Assembly: GCA_002270465.1 (NCBI GenBank)
Contig: NQOF01000002.1
Location: 976,385-1,040,384 of the forward strand
Source: Blautia hominis
GTDB taxonomy: Bacteria > Bacillota > Clostridia > Lachnospirales > Lachnospiraceae
Length of the DNA: 64,000 bases
Direction of reading: 5' to 3'
Part shown: in pieces, positions 52,088-60,613 of the stretch
How the letters are laid out: every line of letters starts with the position of its first letter
How positions within the stretch are numbered: the first letter of the stretch is position 1
The notes under the pieces: model-generated
What the model saw: the letters and a program-made list of their open reading frames with translations, nothing else
Database searches by the model: none
Told to the model about the DNA's origin: nothing
Translations under genes and position numbers: made by a program

Positions 52088-55000
52088 TTAGTCTTCTTTT
52101 CTGAAGATGAAATCATATAATGTCTGGAATAGTCTTGCCGGGTCTATGGGCTTAGCCAGATGCGCATTCATTCCTGCAGCTTTGCTCTTCTCAATATCGT
52201 CGTCAAAGGCGTTGGCCGTCATGGCAATGATCGGAATGGTCTTGGCATCGGTATTACTCAGATGACGGATATTGGTGGCTGTTGTCAGGCCATCCATGAG
52301 AGGCATACGGATATCCATCAAAATTGCATCATAGTATTTCTCCTCTGATTTGCTGAACAGCTCCAGGGCACGCAGACCGTTTTCCGCAGTATCCACAATA
52401 AATCCTTTCCCTTCCAGGAGCATGACCGCAATCTCCGTGTTCAGGGGATGGTCCTCAGCCAGAAGCACACGTTTTCCTGTAAAATCATAGTCCATCTCTG
52501 CCTCTTTTTTCTCTGCCTTCTCCTCATCCTTTTTGCCCAGTGCCTTGGAAAATGCAGATATAAGGGAGGATTTGAACATAGGTTTGCTGATCAGCAGATT
52601 AACACCTGCCAATTTCGCCTCATGCTCAATGGAACTCCAGTCATATGCCGTCATTATGATGATCGTCACCTCAGGTCCCACAATGCCGCGGATACGCCGG
52701 GCTGTCTCGATACCATCCATCTCCGGCATTTTCCAGTCAATCAATATCATATCAAAATATTTTCCGTCATTCCACAAATCCCGGACCCGGTTCACCGCTT
52801 TAAGCCCGCTGTCCGCCCACTCCGCGGATATTCCCATCTCTTTCAGGGTAACCATGGCACTCTCGCACACTGCCACGTCATCATCCACCACCAGTGTTTT
52901 AAGATTGGCAAAATTATAGGTTTGTTTCTTCTGGTTATGATGCAGTTTCTCCTCCTCTGTGATGCCCAGCTTTACATCCACAGTGAATTCCGAACCGATC
53001 CCCTTGATGGAGCGGACAATGATACGCCCGTCCATCATATCCACAATATTTTTAGAAATGGCAAGGCCAAGGCCTGTTCCCCCGTAAAGCGCGGTAGTCC
53101 CTGTACTTTCCTGGGAAAAGGGCTCAAATATATGGGGGAGAAACTCCTCGTTCATCCCTACGCCTGTATCGTTGATGACAAACCGCAGGACAGCATCATT
53201 CTTTGTTCTGCGCATCTGGGCAGCCGAGAAGGTCACTTTACCGCCCTCACCGGTAAATTTTATGGCATTTGACAGGATATTGATGAGCACCTGCTGCAGT
53301 TTCATGGCGTCTCCCATGTAATAATCATCCAACACAGGATCCACAATACACTCATAGTCCACACCTTTTGCAGATGCCTGCGCATGGCAGATGGAGTTGA
53401 TCCCATTTAGGAATTCCTCTGTGGGGATCTTCTCATTTTTCAGCAGCATCTTGCCGCTCTCGATCCGGCTCATATCCAGGATATCGTTGATCAAGGACAG
53501 CAGGAAACGGGAGGAAATGCCTATCTTGGCAATACAGTCTGCCACCTGCTCATCATCCCCGATCGACTGGGCCGCTATGGTGCTCATGCCGATGATGGCA
53601 TTCATAGGTGTACGGATTTCGTGGCTCATGCGTGACAAAAAGTCTGATTTTGCCGCGTTGGCCTGTTCCGCTGCAACCAGGGCTGCCGCCATCTCTTCCT
53701 TCTGACGCTGCTCCTGGCGCACCACGTCAGTCACATCCGTTCTCGCAAGACAGGCCCGTCCCAGTTCCCTGTCTATGTAGAAAACCTCACAGCGCTTAAC
53801 CCGCAGATCCCCGGTCTCATTCTTCATCTCCACAATGAAGGAATAGGATTCACATTCCTCCAGGTGTTCTTCCATATAGCTGTATTCCAGGTGCTTCAGA
53901 TAGGAGGTACAGATCGGTTCCTCCATGGTGCCTTCTGCCACTTTTTTGATCTCACTTTGGAAACGCCCGCTCCTTGGCAGAATTCCGTATGCCCGTTCAT
54001 CAAAAGAAATGAGATGATAGGTATCACGGCGGATATCAATATCCGCGATCAGCTCAAAGCCAAGATCCGTGATCTTTTTCAAGAGCTGTTCCTGCATTTT
54101 CTGTTCCGTCACATCAAAGGTGTAAAAAAAGGTAATGATATCATCGCTCTGTGGATTTAAGTGGGAACGGAAGTTGGTATTGCTCCAGAATACGCTCCCA
54201 TCCTTTCTCCTTCTTAAAAATTCAAACCTGTAATCCACTTTTCCCGCATGATAATCCGCCAGCACTTTCTCCCGGTCAAGGGCGCTGCTGATCTTTTCCC
54301 CGTACTGCCAATCCACAGCAGACTGTGCCATATTCTGCACGGTCTCCTCATATGTGGCCCCCACATGGGTAATGGCATCATCAAAGGCGGATACATAGCT
54401 CTCCACACAGTTTTTCGTCACATTGATCCGGCCCCGGAAATTTTTCTCTGAGGAGGACAGCTCCGCAAAATAAGCCATCTCTTTTTCAAACAATTCCCTG
54501 GACTTCTCCTGAATCTGTTTTTCCTCTGTAATATCCACAAAAACACAGTAAAAATACTGTTCCCCTGTTTTTTCGGTAAAAAGCTGGGCCTTTATGGAGA
54601 TCCATTTGACAGTACCGTCTTTGCAGATCAGGCGGTTTTCATTATGTATGGTGTTGCCGTGCTTTAACTGGGTCTTCAGCTTGTCTGTCATGACCGCCAG
54701 GTCTTCGGGATAAATAACAGAAGACATGCGGCTGCCCATGCCGGCAAATTCCTGTCTGGTATAGCCAAGGAATTCAAAAAGACCGTCATTGGCTTCAATG
54801 ACGGAAAAGAACTCGTCAAATCTGCAGCGGAATACTGCACCGGGTATATTATTATAGATACGCAGCAGATCTTCATGGATTCCCCCTGTATCCCATAGAC
54901 AGATATTCTTTATCAGCCATTTTTCCTGATCCAGGGCCAGTGTGAAATGTCCCTCCATCTGCCAGGTATATGTCTCATTTCTTAAATCCAGCCTGCAGGA

Positions 55001-55258
55001 AAGACTGCAGATCCCATGGCCCAGAGACTGTTCATATATGACAGAGACTTCCGGATAAAAAACAGCTTTTATATTTTCTATATCTCTGCGGATATAATCC
55101 AGTACCTCTTGTTTTCCATGAGCATGTTCCCTTTTTCCGGCTTCCTCAAAGCGAATATCACTGTCCAAAAATTCTGCCGCCTTCTCAGGCTCCCGAAGCG
55201 CAAACCAGGTATTACAGAATTCTTCTACAGCCAGCCCGGCATCTCTTTTCTTTCCCAT
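52088..55258 (-). CDS. Cytosolic hybrid histidine kinase with SnoaL-like N-terminus
   Basis: A 1056-aa protein with no TM segment. Residues 5-125 resemble a SnoaL/NTF2-like cone domain (VEEFCNTWFALREPEKAAEF). PAS domains follow at about 130-250, 270-390 and 395-515 (each of the first two closing in a VDITEE/DVTEQ-type end). HisKA has His546 in SRMSHEIRTPMN, and HATPase has N (NILSNAIKF), G1 (NDTGVGM) and G2 (GGTGLGLAI). Two receivers have Asp841 (DWKMPEMDG) and Asp982 (MDIRMPLMDG). No Hpt is attached. The output may be the cotranscribed GntR protein or a separate partner. Confidence 0.9.
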   Translation of the reverse strand: MGKKRDAGLAVEEFCNTWFALREPEKAAEFLDSDIRFEEAGKREHAHGKQEVLDYIRRDIENIKAVFYPEVSVIYEQSLGHGICSLSCRLDLRNETYTWQMEGHFTLALDQEKWLIKNICLWDTGGIHEDLLRIYNNIPGAVFRCRFDEFFSVIEANDGLFEFLGYTRQEFAGMGSRMSSVIYPEDLAVMTDKLKTQLKHGNTIHNENRLICKDGTVKWISIKAQLFTEKTGEQYFYCVFVDITEEKQIQEKSRELFEKEMAYFAELSSSEKNFRGRINVTKNCVESYVSAFDDAITHVGATYEETVQNMAQSAVDWQYGEKISSALDREKVLADYHAGKVDYRFEFLRRRKDGSVFWSNTNFRSHLNPQSDDIITFFYTFDVTEQKMQEQLLKKITDLGFELIADIDIRRDTYHLISFDERAYGILPRSGRFQSEIKKVAEGTMEEPICTSYLKHLEYSYMEEHLEECESYSFIVEMKNETGDLRVKRCEVFYIDRELGRACLARTDVTDVVRQEQRQKEEMAAALVAAEQANAAKSDFLSRMSHEIRTPMNAIIGMSTIAAQSIGDDEQVADCIAKIGISSRFLLSLINDILDMSRIESGKMLLKNEKIPTEEFLNGINSICHAQASAKGVDYECIVDPVLDDYYMGDAMKLQQVLINILSNAIKFTGEGGKVTFSAAQMRRTKNDAVLRFVINDTGVGMNEEFLPHIFEPFSQESTGTTALYGGTGLGLAISKNIVDMMDGRIIVRSIKGIGSEFTVDVKLGITEEEKLHHNQKKQTYNFANLKTLVVDDDVAVCESAMVTLKEMGISAEWADSGLKAVNRVRDLWNDGKYFDMILIDWKMPEMDGIETARRIRGIVGPEVTIIIMTAYDWSSIEHEAKLAGVNLLISKPMFKSSLISAFSKALGKKDEEKAEKKEAEMDYDFTGKRVLLAEDHPLNTEIAVMLLEGKGFIVDTAENGLRALELFSKSEEKYYDAILMDIRMPLMDGLTTATNIRHLSNTDAKTIPIIAMTANAFDDDIEKSKAAGMNAHLAKPIDPARLFQTLYDFIFRKED

Positions 55259-55319
55259 TCATCCATTCCTCTCATTACAGCATTTTTCCTGCTGCTTGTC
55301 TCTTTTGCCTTTACATTTT

Positions 55320-55348
55320 ATCTTAACACTTATCGAAATTGTTGTAAA
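55320..55348 (-). promoter_or_regulatory. Promoter of the SnoaL hybrid kinase gene
   Basis: Minus-strand TTTACA (55343-55348), 17-nt spacer, TAAGAT (55320-55325). The first copy of the 34-bp direct repeat begins 2 bp upstream of the -35 box, a place for an activator. Confidence 0.55.
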
Positions 55349-55350
55349 CT

Positions 55351-55450
55351 GTGCATTTCATGTGCGCAGGCACATATGTCACGATGCCAGTCATCAAACG
55401 GCTGTACGCTTGTCATGTGCATTTCATGCGCGCAGGCGCATATGTCACGA
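55351..55450. repeat. Two 34-bp direct repeats with paired changes in an inverted repeat
   Basis: Copies at 55351-55384 and 55417-55450, start to start 66 bp. They differ at two bases only. Each holds a dyad, ATGTGC-GCAG-GCACAT in copy 1 and ATGCGC-GCAG-GCGCAT in copy 2. The two differences are complementary, so the symmetry is kept. They lie between divergent kinase and sigma genes, in a 336-bp gap with no supported gene. Confidence 0.8.
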
Positions 55451-55594
55451 CCCAGCGTTTTTTTTCTTCCTGCTATTCCATCATTGCTTTTTTCTGCCCC
55501 ATCCTCTATCATGTATCTGGTCCTATAATAAAAAATCATTTTTTCTGTCACAAGCCATACATTTTCCTGTCTAAATCAATAGGAGGTAATCATT

Positions 55595-56461
55595 ATGAAT
55601 ATAAAAAATAACGAGGAACTGACCACATTGCTGGAAAAAGCAACCGCCGGAGACGAAAGATCCCTGGAAACCGTTATCCTGAGCATACAGGATCTGGTGT
55701 TTAACCTGTCACTCAGGATGCTGGGAAGTTTTCCCGACGCGGAGGACGCCACCCAGGAAATACTGCTGAAAGTCATCACCCATCTATCCTCTTTCAGAAA
55801 AGAGAGTTCTTTTACTACATGGGTCTTCAGCATAGCATCCAATCATCTGAAAAACTACAAGAAAAGTATGTTTGCCCGCCATCCTCTCAGTTTTGAGTTT
55901 TACGGCAATGACATTGAAAACGGCAGTGCCAAAGATATTCCCGATTTGTCCCAGGACATAGAAAAAGCGGTGCTGGCGGAGGAACTAAAGATGTCATGCA
56001 CCAATGTGATGCTGCAGTGTCTTGACACAGAAAGCCGCTGCATTTTCATCCTTGGCACCATGTTCAAAGCGGACAGCCGTATCGCAGGCGATATTCTGGG
56101 CATCAGCCCGGAGGCATACCGCCAGCGTCTCAGACGAGTACGAAAAAAAATGGCCGATTTCCTGGAAGAATACTGCGGGGAGTACGGACACGGAAGGTGC
56201 CGGTGTAAAGACCGGGTCAGCTATGCCATCCAAAATCACCGGCTCCATCCATCCAAAACAGAATATACCTCCTCCACGGAAATTCCGGCTGAGACACTTA
56301 TGGATGTCAAAAATGCCATGGAGGATATTGACGGGCTTGCCGGCAGCTTTCAATTCTGCAAGGCTTACAGATCACCGGATCATGCCAAACGCTTTATACT
56401 GGATTTTCTAAAGTCCACCCAGATATCTATTGTCAAAAACAACGAAACGGAGGGCGCGTAA
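55595..56461 (+). CDS. ECF-type sigma factor with Cys/His-containing C-terminal extension
   Basis: A 288-aa protein. Sigma region 2 is at about 25-95 (DLVFNLSLRMLGSFPDAEDA, TQEILLKVITHL, FTTWVFSIASNHLKNY) and region 4 at about 130-190 (GDILGISPEAYRQRLRRVRKK). After region 4 comes an extension of about 95 residues starting CGEYGHGRCRCKDRVSYAI, whose Cys/His pattern could bind metal and act as a built-in sensor in place of an anti-sigma factor. AGGAGG precedes the ATG. Its stop is directly followed by the start of the DUF2461 gene. Confidence 0.88.
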   Translation: MNIKNNEELTTLLEKATAGDERSLETVILSIQDLVFNLSLRMLGSFPDAEDATQEILLKVITHLSSFRKESSFTTWVFSIASNHLKNYKKSMFARHPLSFEFYGNDIENGSAKDIPDLSQDIEKAVLAEELKMSCTNVMLQCLDTESRCIFILGTMFKADSRIAGDILGISPEAYRQRLRRVRKKMADFLEEYCGEYGHGRCRCKDRVSYAIQNHRLHPSKTEYTSSTEIPAETLMDVKNAMEDIDGLAGSFQFCKAYRSPDHAKRFILDFLKSTQISIVKNNETEGA

Positions 56462-57148
56462 ATGAACACAGGACTTATACTAAATTATCTCACCGACCTG
56501 GAGCAGAACAACTGCCGTGACTGGTACCATGGGCACAAGGAGGAATACAAAGCAGCCAATGCAGAGTTTGAGGCACTGATACAGGAATTGATACTCCGCA
56601 TCGGCGTCACCGACAGCAGTATTCTGCACAACGAACCGAAGAATCTCACGTTCCGGCTTACAAGAGATACCCGTTTCAGCCATGATAAATCCCCATACAA
56701 TCCCGCTTTCCGGGCCCATATTGCGCCCATGGGCAAGCTGCCCGTGCCTGTGGGATATTACCTCATGATAAAACCCGGCGGCAGGTCCTTTTTAGGCGGT
56801 GGATTATTTGCAGATATGTTTAAGGATGCCACCTCCATGATAAGGGATCACATAGCAAAACATCCGGACCGGTGGGAAACGGTCATCACTGCCCCCGGAT
56901 TCACAAAAAATTTTACTGTCAGCGGCACATCCCTGAAAAATGTACCTGCCGGATACGACAAGACACATCCTCAGGCCCAATACCTGAAATATAAAAGCTG
57001 GTATCTGGAATATCCCATAAGTGATGAGCTTCTGTGTTCCCCTGAAGATTTCCTTGCCTTGGCAGCAGATGTGTTTACGCAGATGCAGCCGTTTAACCGT
57101 TTTCTGAATACTGCATTGGATGGCTTTAAAATGCCGGAGAGACCTTAG
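56462..57148 (+). CDS. DUF2461 family protein
   Basis: A 228-aa soluble protein of the TIGR02453/DUF2461 family. It shows NCRDWYHGHKEEY, LTFRLTRDTRFSHDKSPYNP, FRAHIAPMG and YYLMIKPGGRSFLGGGLF, the conserved core of the family. The biochemical role is unknown. CGGAGG lies just before the sigma stop codon, and the ATG follows that stop with no gap, so the two are coupled. It may be a target or partner of the sigma factor system. Confidence 0.88.
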   Translation: MNTGLILNYLTDLEQNNCRDWYHGHKEEYKAANAEFEALIQELILRIGVTDSSILHNEPKNLTFRLTRDTRFSHDKSPYNPAFRAHIAPMGKLPVPVGYYLMIKPGGRSFLGGGLFADMFKDATSMIRDHIAKHPDRWETVITAPGFTKNFTVSGTSLKNVPAGYDKTHPQAQYLKYKSWYLEYPISDELLCSPEDFLALAADVFTQMQPFNRFLNTALDGFKMPERP

Positions 57149-57161
57149 TTTTCTAAAACGC

Positions 57162-57213
57162 AAAAAAGGAGAAGCCCCTTCCGTTTCACGGACAGCAGGC
57201 TCTCCTTTTTTTC
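57162..57213. terminator. Bidirectional terminator between DUF2461 and hybrid kinase
   Basis: The stem GGAGA (57168-57172)/TCTCC (57201-57205), extended by GCC/GGC and an inner CCGT/ACGG, is flanked by A-run and T-run on opposite sides. Confidence 0.8.
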
Positions 57214-57265
57214 TTGGGTGCTTATCACAATATGCTAAACTTCAGAGAATGTACCCCGGCGTTCC

Positions 57266-60200
57266 TTATTCCGCTGCCAGGTATTGATACAGAAGTTTAT
57301 CCAGGGCATCCATGTCTATGGGTTTTGGAAAATGGGCATTCATGCCTGCCCGGATAGCTGCATGTGCATCTTCAGCAAATGCGTTGGCAGTCATGGCTAT
57401 AATAGACATTTTTTTCACGTCCTCCCGGTCCATCCCGCGGATTATTTTGGTAGCCTCATATCCGTCCATCTGCGGCATCTGGATGTCCATGAGTATCATA
57501 TCATAATACCCTTCCCCGGAATCTGATACCATCTTCACGGCTTCCTCCCCGTCACACGCTTCCTCTATCCTTGCTCCCGTTTCCCCAATCAGTTCCCGGG
57601 CAATCTCTCTGTTGATCTCGTTATCCTCCACCAGCAGGATCCTTTTGTCTGAGTAATCTTTTCTGACAGAAGGCCGCATCATTTCCTTTGGTGACTTTTC
57701 GCCGCTGAGCTCCTCCAGCAGGCCGCACAACTTTGCATGGTAAAACGGCTTTGCCAAAAATGCTGTGACCCCGGCTTCCACAGCCTCCCGCTCTATCTCT
57801 GACCAGTCGTAAGCAGTCAGTACGATCACGGGAATCCCGGCTCCTATAACTTTTCGGATACGGCGGGTCACTTCCACTCCGTCCATATCCGGCATCTTCC
57901 AGTCCACGATCACCAGGCCATAGGGGTCTGCCTTCTTCTCTGCCTGCAGGACTTTATGGACAGCAGTGCTGCCGTCTGTGACAAATTCAGCTCTGAGTCC
58001 CATATCATCCAACAGTTCCGCCGCATTTTCACAGATAAGTCTGTCGTCATCCACCATGAGACAGCGCACACCGATCCACTCCTGGGGCACTTCCTCCTCC
58101 CCGTTCTCCTGCAGCTTCAAAGGAAGTGTCACCGTAAATGCAGAGCCTGCCCCCGGTGTACTCTCCACCTGGATATCACCGTTCATCAGATCAACTACAT
58201 TTTTTGTGATAGCCATGCCAAGCCCGGTACCGGTAACTTTGCTGCTTGTGGAATCCTGAGCGCGCTCAAACGGCTGAAAGATCCGTTCTATAAATTCTCC
58301 GCTCATGCCGATTCCGGTATCTTCACAGCAAAATACATAATTCAGATAACCCTTGCGGTTCCCTGCTTTCTGCGTCACGGTCACATGGATGTTTCCCCCT
58401 GCAGGCGTATATTTAATAGCATTGCTCAGAATGTTGATGCATACCTGCCGGACACGCAGAGGATCTCCGATGACCTTTTCATTCCGCAGTTTGGTAAGCT
58501 CCACTTCCAGGTTCAGCCTGTTTGCGTCTGCCTGGGGTTTTAAAAGCTCCGTGAGTTCAGATATAAGCTCCCCGAAATTAAACGGTTCATATCTTAGGGA
58601 GAGTTTTCCGCTCTCGATCTTTGACATATCCAGTACATCATTGATCAGACTGAGCAGATGTTTGCTGGATAGCCCGATTTTTTTCAAGCACTCTGCCACA
58701 CGGTCCCTGTCGTTGAGATGGGCTGCCGCGATAGCTGCCATTCCCACAATGGCATTCATGGGGGTCCGGATATCATGGCTCATATTAGACAAGAACTGAC
58801 TCTTTGCCCTGCTGGCCGCCATGGCATTGTCCAGGGCACTCTGAAGCGCTTGACGCTGCTGTTCCTCCTCATAACGCTGCTCATCTATACGGCGTGATAT
58901 AAGGATTGCCAGCCTGTCCTCAGAATACGGGTTATCCACATGGATGATCTGTGTGGAGGTCCAGTGGTAGACATCGTCTGTGAGCATTTGCCTGGCTTCC
59001 ATAAACACTTCTTTTTTTGTCCCCAGCACCTCTCTTAGATTTTTAAGGGCAAACCGGCTGATATAATCACTGAGGCTGTCCTCATGTATGGTATGCAGCA
59101 TGTCTTCAAAAAGTTCACTGTATGTTTCCTGTTTTCCTATATTCAGCTTCAGTGCCGGGTCGATATAGATAAATCCAAGCGAATCTCTTGTAAGGTTCAC
59201 ACTGATGATAACCGGATAGGCATTGGAGATCGCCCCTACCAAAGTCAGACGCTCCTGAAGCTTTTGTCTCTCTGCTTCCTCTGCTCTTAACTTTTCCTCC
59301 GTCACATCATGGAAGGTCGCGATCAAAACCGGATTTTCATTTTCGTCCAGAGTTTTCTCAACGATCCCGGCAGCCCAGAAGTACGTGCCGTCTTTTTTCA
59401 TGACCCTGTTTTCAAATATATGCTTATTATCCCTGTCCGCTTTTACTTTAGAAAGTCTTATTACCTGTTGATATTCATCCGGATGGATGATCTCCTGAAG
59501 GCTGACCCCTTTGGGAGCATCATTGGAGGCGCTGTCCGGATAAGACAAAAGGCGCAGTCCCTCTCTGTTCAGCTGAAGCAGATGATAGGGCTGATCCACG
59601 GTTAGGAGAGCAACGCCCTCCGGAATGGCATTATATAAATGTCCGATATAATTCGCCTGGCTTCTCAGCCTTTTATTGGTTTTATTTACATAGTGCAGGT
59701 AGAATGCAAAAAGCAGGAAAATCCCCACCAGTATACTGGCAATAAGTGCCAGAGAGCGCAGCAGGATAACATTGGTCTGTGCATCCACCACCTGCTTTGG
59801 TATGATGGATATGAGATACCAGTCTGTATCCAGCTTCAGAGGCGTATAGCAAAAAACCGTATCCTCCTCCTGATAGTAAAAAACAGCCCACCCGGTACGG
59901 AGGTCTTCCAGAGACTGCCGGAATTCCGTAATACCAGCCTCCTCATTTTGGGCGGCCGGCAGCATATCGAACAGATTCTGGACCGTTTTATTACTGTTCG
60001 GATGAGGCGAACGTATCAGCACATCCCCCTGGGTATTGACAACATAAGAAAATCCGGCATCATTGTAAAAGGACAGGCTGAAACTGTCCACAATACTCTC
60101 CACCTCATACTGTTTTATCAGGTATCCGGTGGTATCATCCTGCAGTTTTACCCGGACAAACAGTTCAAAAACATTGACGCCCGTAACACTGCTGATATGG

Positions 60201-60613
60201 GGGTCCAGGATTCCGGAATCCTGCTTCTTATCCTGCAGGGCCTTCTCCACCGCTTCATCCTTTTCGGACTGTTTAGGAATACAGGTGCCGTCTGAGAGAT
60301 AGAGCTGCACACCGCTTTCTAAATTACTGTAATCTTCCATCACATCAGCCAGCTCTTGTTCCTGTTCCTTTGTATATTGCTCCACATAACCGGCTATGGT
60401 ATCCATAGACTCATAATTTTTCCCAAGCTGAACCTTCAGTGTGCTGCATCCTTGCCGGGTGCTCTCCATGATCGTATTGATCGACTGTTCCCAGAGCTGT
60501 TTTTTAACCCCCTGCACAAAAAGAAAAGTAAGAAGGAAAAGTACACTACCCACCAGCACTGCAGCCAGTGCCGTCTTTTTCTTTATGCCTGAAGCTTCTT
60601 TGTTTTGAATCAC
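57266..60613 (-). CDS. Membrane hybrid histidine kinase with dCache-like sensor
   Basis: A 1115-aa protein. TM1 is at about 14-36, an external double-Cache-like sensor spans 37-283 (YVVNTQGDVLIRS, DTDWYLISIIPKQ), and TM2 is at about 284-306. A PAS domain follows at about 320-440, then a second PAS-like region at 455-580. HisKA has His613 (SNMSHDIRTPMN), and HATPase shows NILSNAIKY, EDTGIGM and GTGLGMAI. Two receivers have Asp904 (DWKMPDMDG) and Asp1043 (MDIQMPQMDG). The start is GTG overlapping the stop of the binding-protein gene (GTGA). It probably reads that lipoprotein's ligand state. Confidence 0.92.
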   Translation of the reverse strand: MIQNKEASGIKKKTALAAVLVGSVLFLLTFLFVQGVKKQLWEQSINTIMESTRQGCSTLKVQLGKNYESMDTIAGYVEQYTKEQEQELADVMEDYSNLESGVQLYLSDGTCIPKQSEKDEAVEKALQDKKQDSGILDPHISSVTGVNVFELFVRVKLQDDTTGYLIKQYEVESIVDSFSLSFYNDAGFSYVVNTQGDVLIRSPHPNSNKTVQNLFDMLPAAQNEEAGITEFRQSLEDLRTGWAVFYYQEEDTVFCYTPLKLDTDWYLISIIPKQVVDAQTNVILLRSLALIASILVGIFLLFAFYLHYVNKTNKRLRSQANYIGHLYNAIPEGVALLTVDQPYHLLQLNREGLRLLSYPDSASNDAPKGVSLQEIIHPDEYQQVIRLSKVKADRDNKHIFENRVMKKDGTYFWAAGIVEKTLDENENPVLIATFHDVTEEKLRAEEAERQKLQERLTLVGAISNAYPVIISVNLTRDSLGFIYIDPALKLNIGKQETYSELFEDMLHTIHEDSLSDYISRFALKNLREVLGTKKEVFMEARQMLTDDVYHWTSTQIIHVDNPYSEDRLAILISRRIDEQRYEEEQQRQALQSALDNAMAASRAKSQFLSNMSHDIRTPMNAIVGMAAIAAAHLNDRDRVAECLKKIGLSSKHLLSLINDVLDMSKIESGKLSLRYEPFNFGELISELTELLKPQADANRLNLEVELTKLRNEKVIGDPLRVRQVCINILSNAIKYTPAGGNIHVTVTQKAGNRKGYLNYVFCCEDTGIGMSGEFIERIFQPFERAQDSTSSKVTGTGLGMAITKNVVDLMNGDIQVESTPGAGSAFTVTLPLKLQENGEEEVPQEWIGVRCLMVDDDRLICENAAELLDDMGLRAEFVTDGSTAVHKVLQAEKKADPYGLVIVDWKMPDMDGVEVTRRIRKVIGAGIPVIVLTAYDWSEIEREAVEAGVTAFLAKPFYHAKLCGLLEELSGEKSPKEMMRPSVRKDYSDKRILLVEDNEINREIARELIGETGARIEEACDGEEAVKMVSDSGEGYYDMILMDIQMPQMDGYEATKIIRGMDREDVKKMSIIAMTANAFAEDAHAAIRAGMNAHFPKPIDMDALDKLLYQYLAAE

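Noticed and set aside
55330-55551. 73-aa minus-strand open frame with duplicated RDICACAHEMH
   Set aside because: It begins with GTG without a ribosome site and exists because the 34-bp direct repeats are spaced by a multiple of three. It is kept only as a caveat to the dyad finding.
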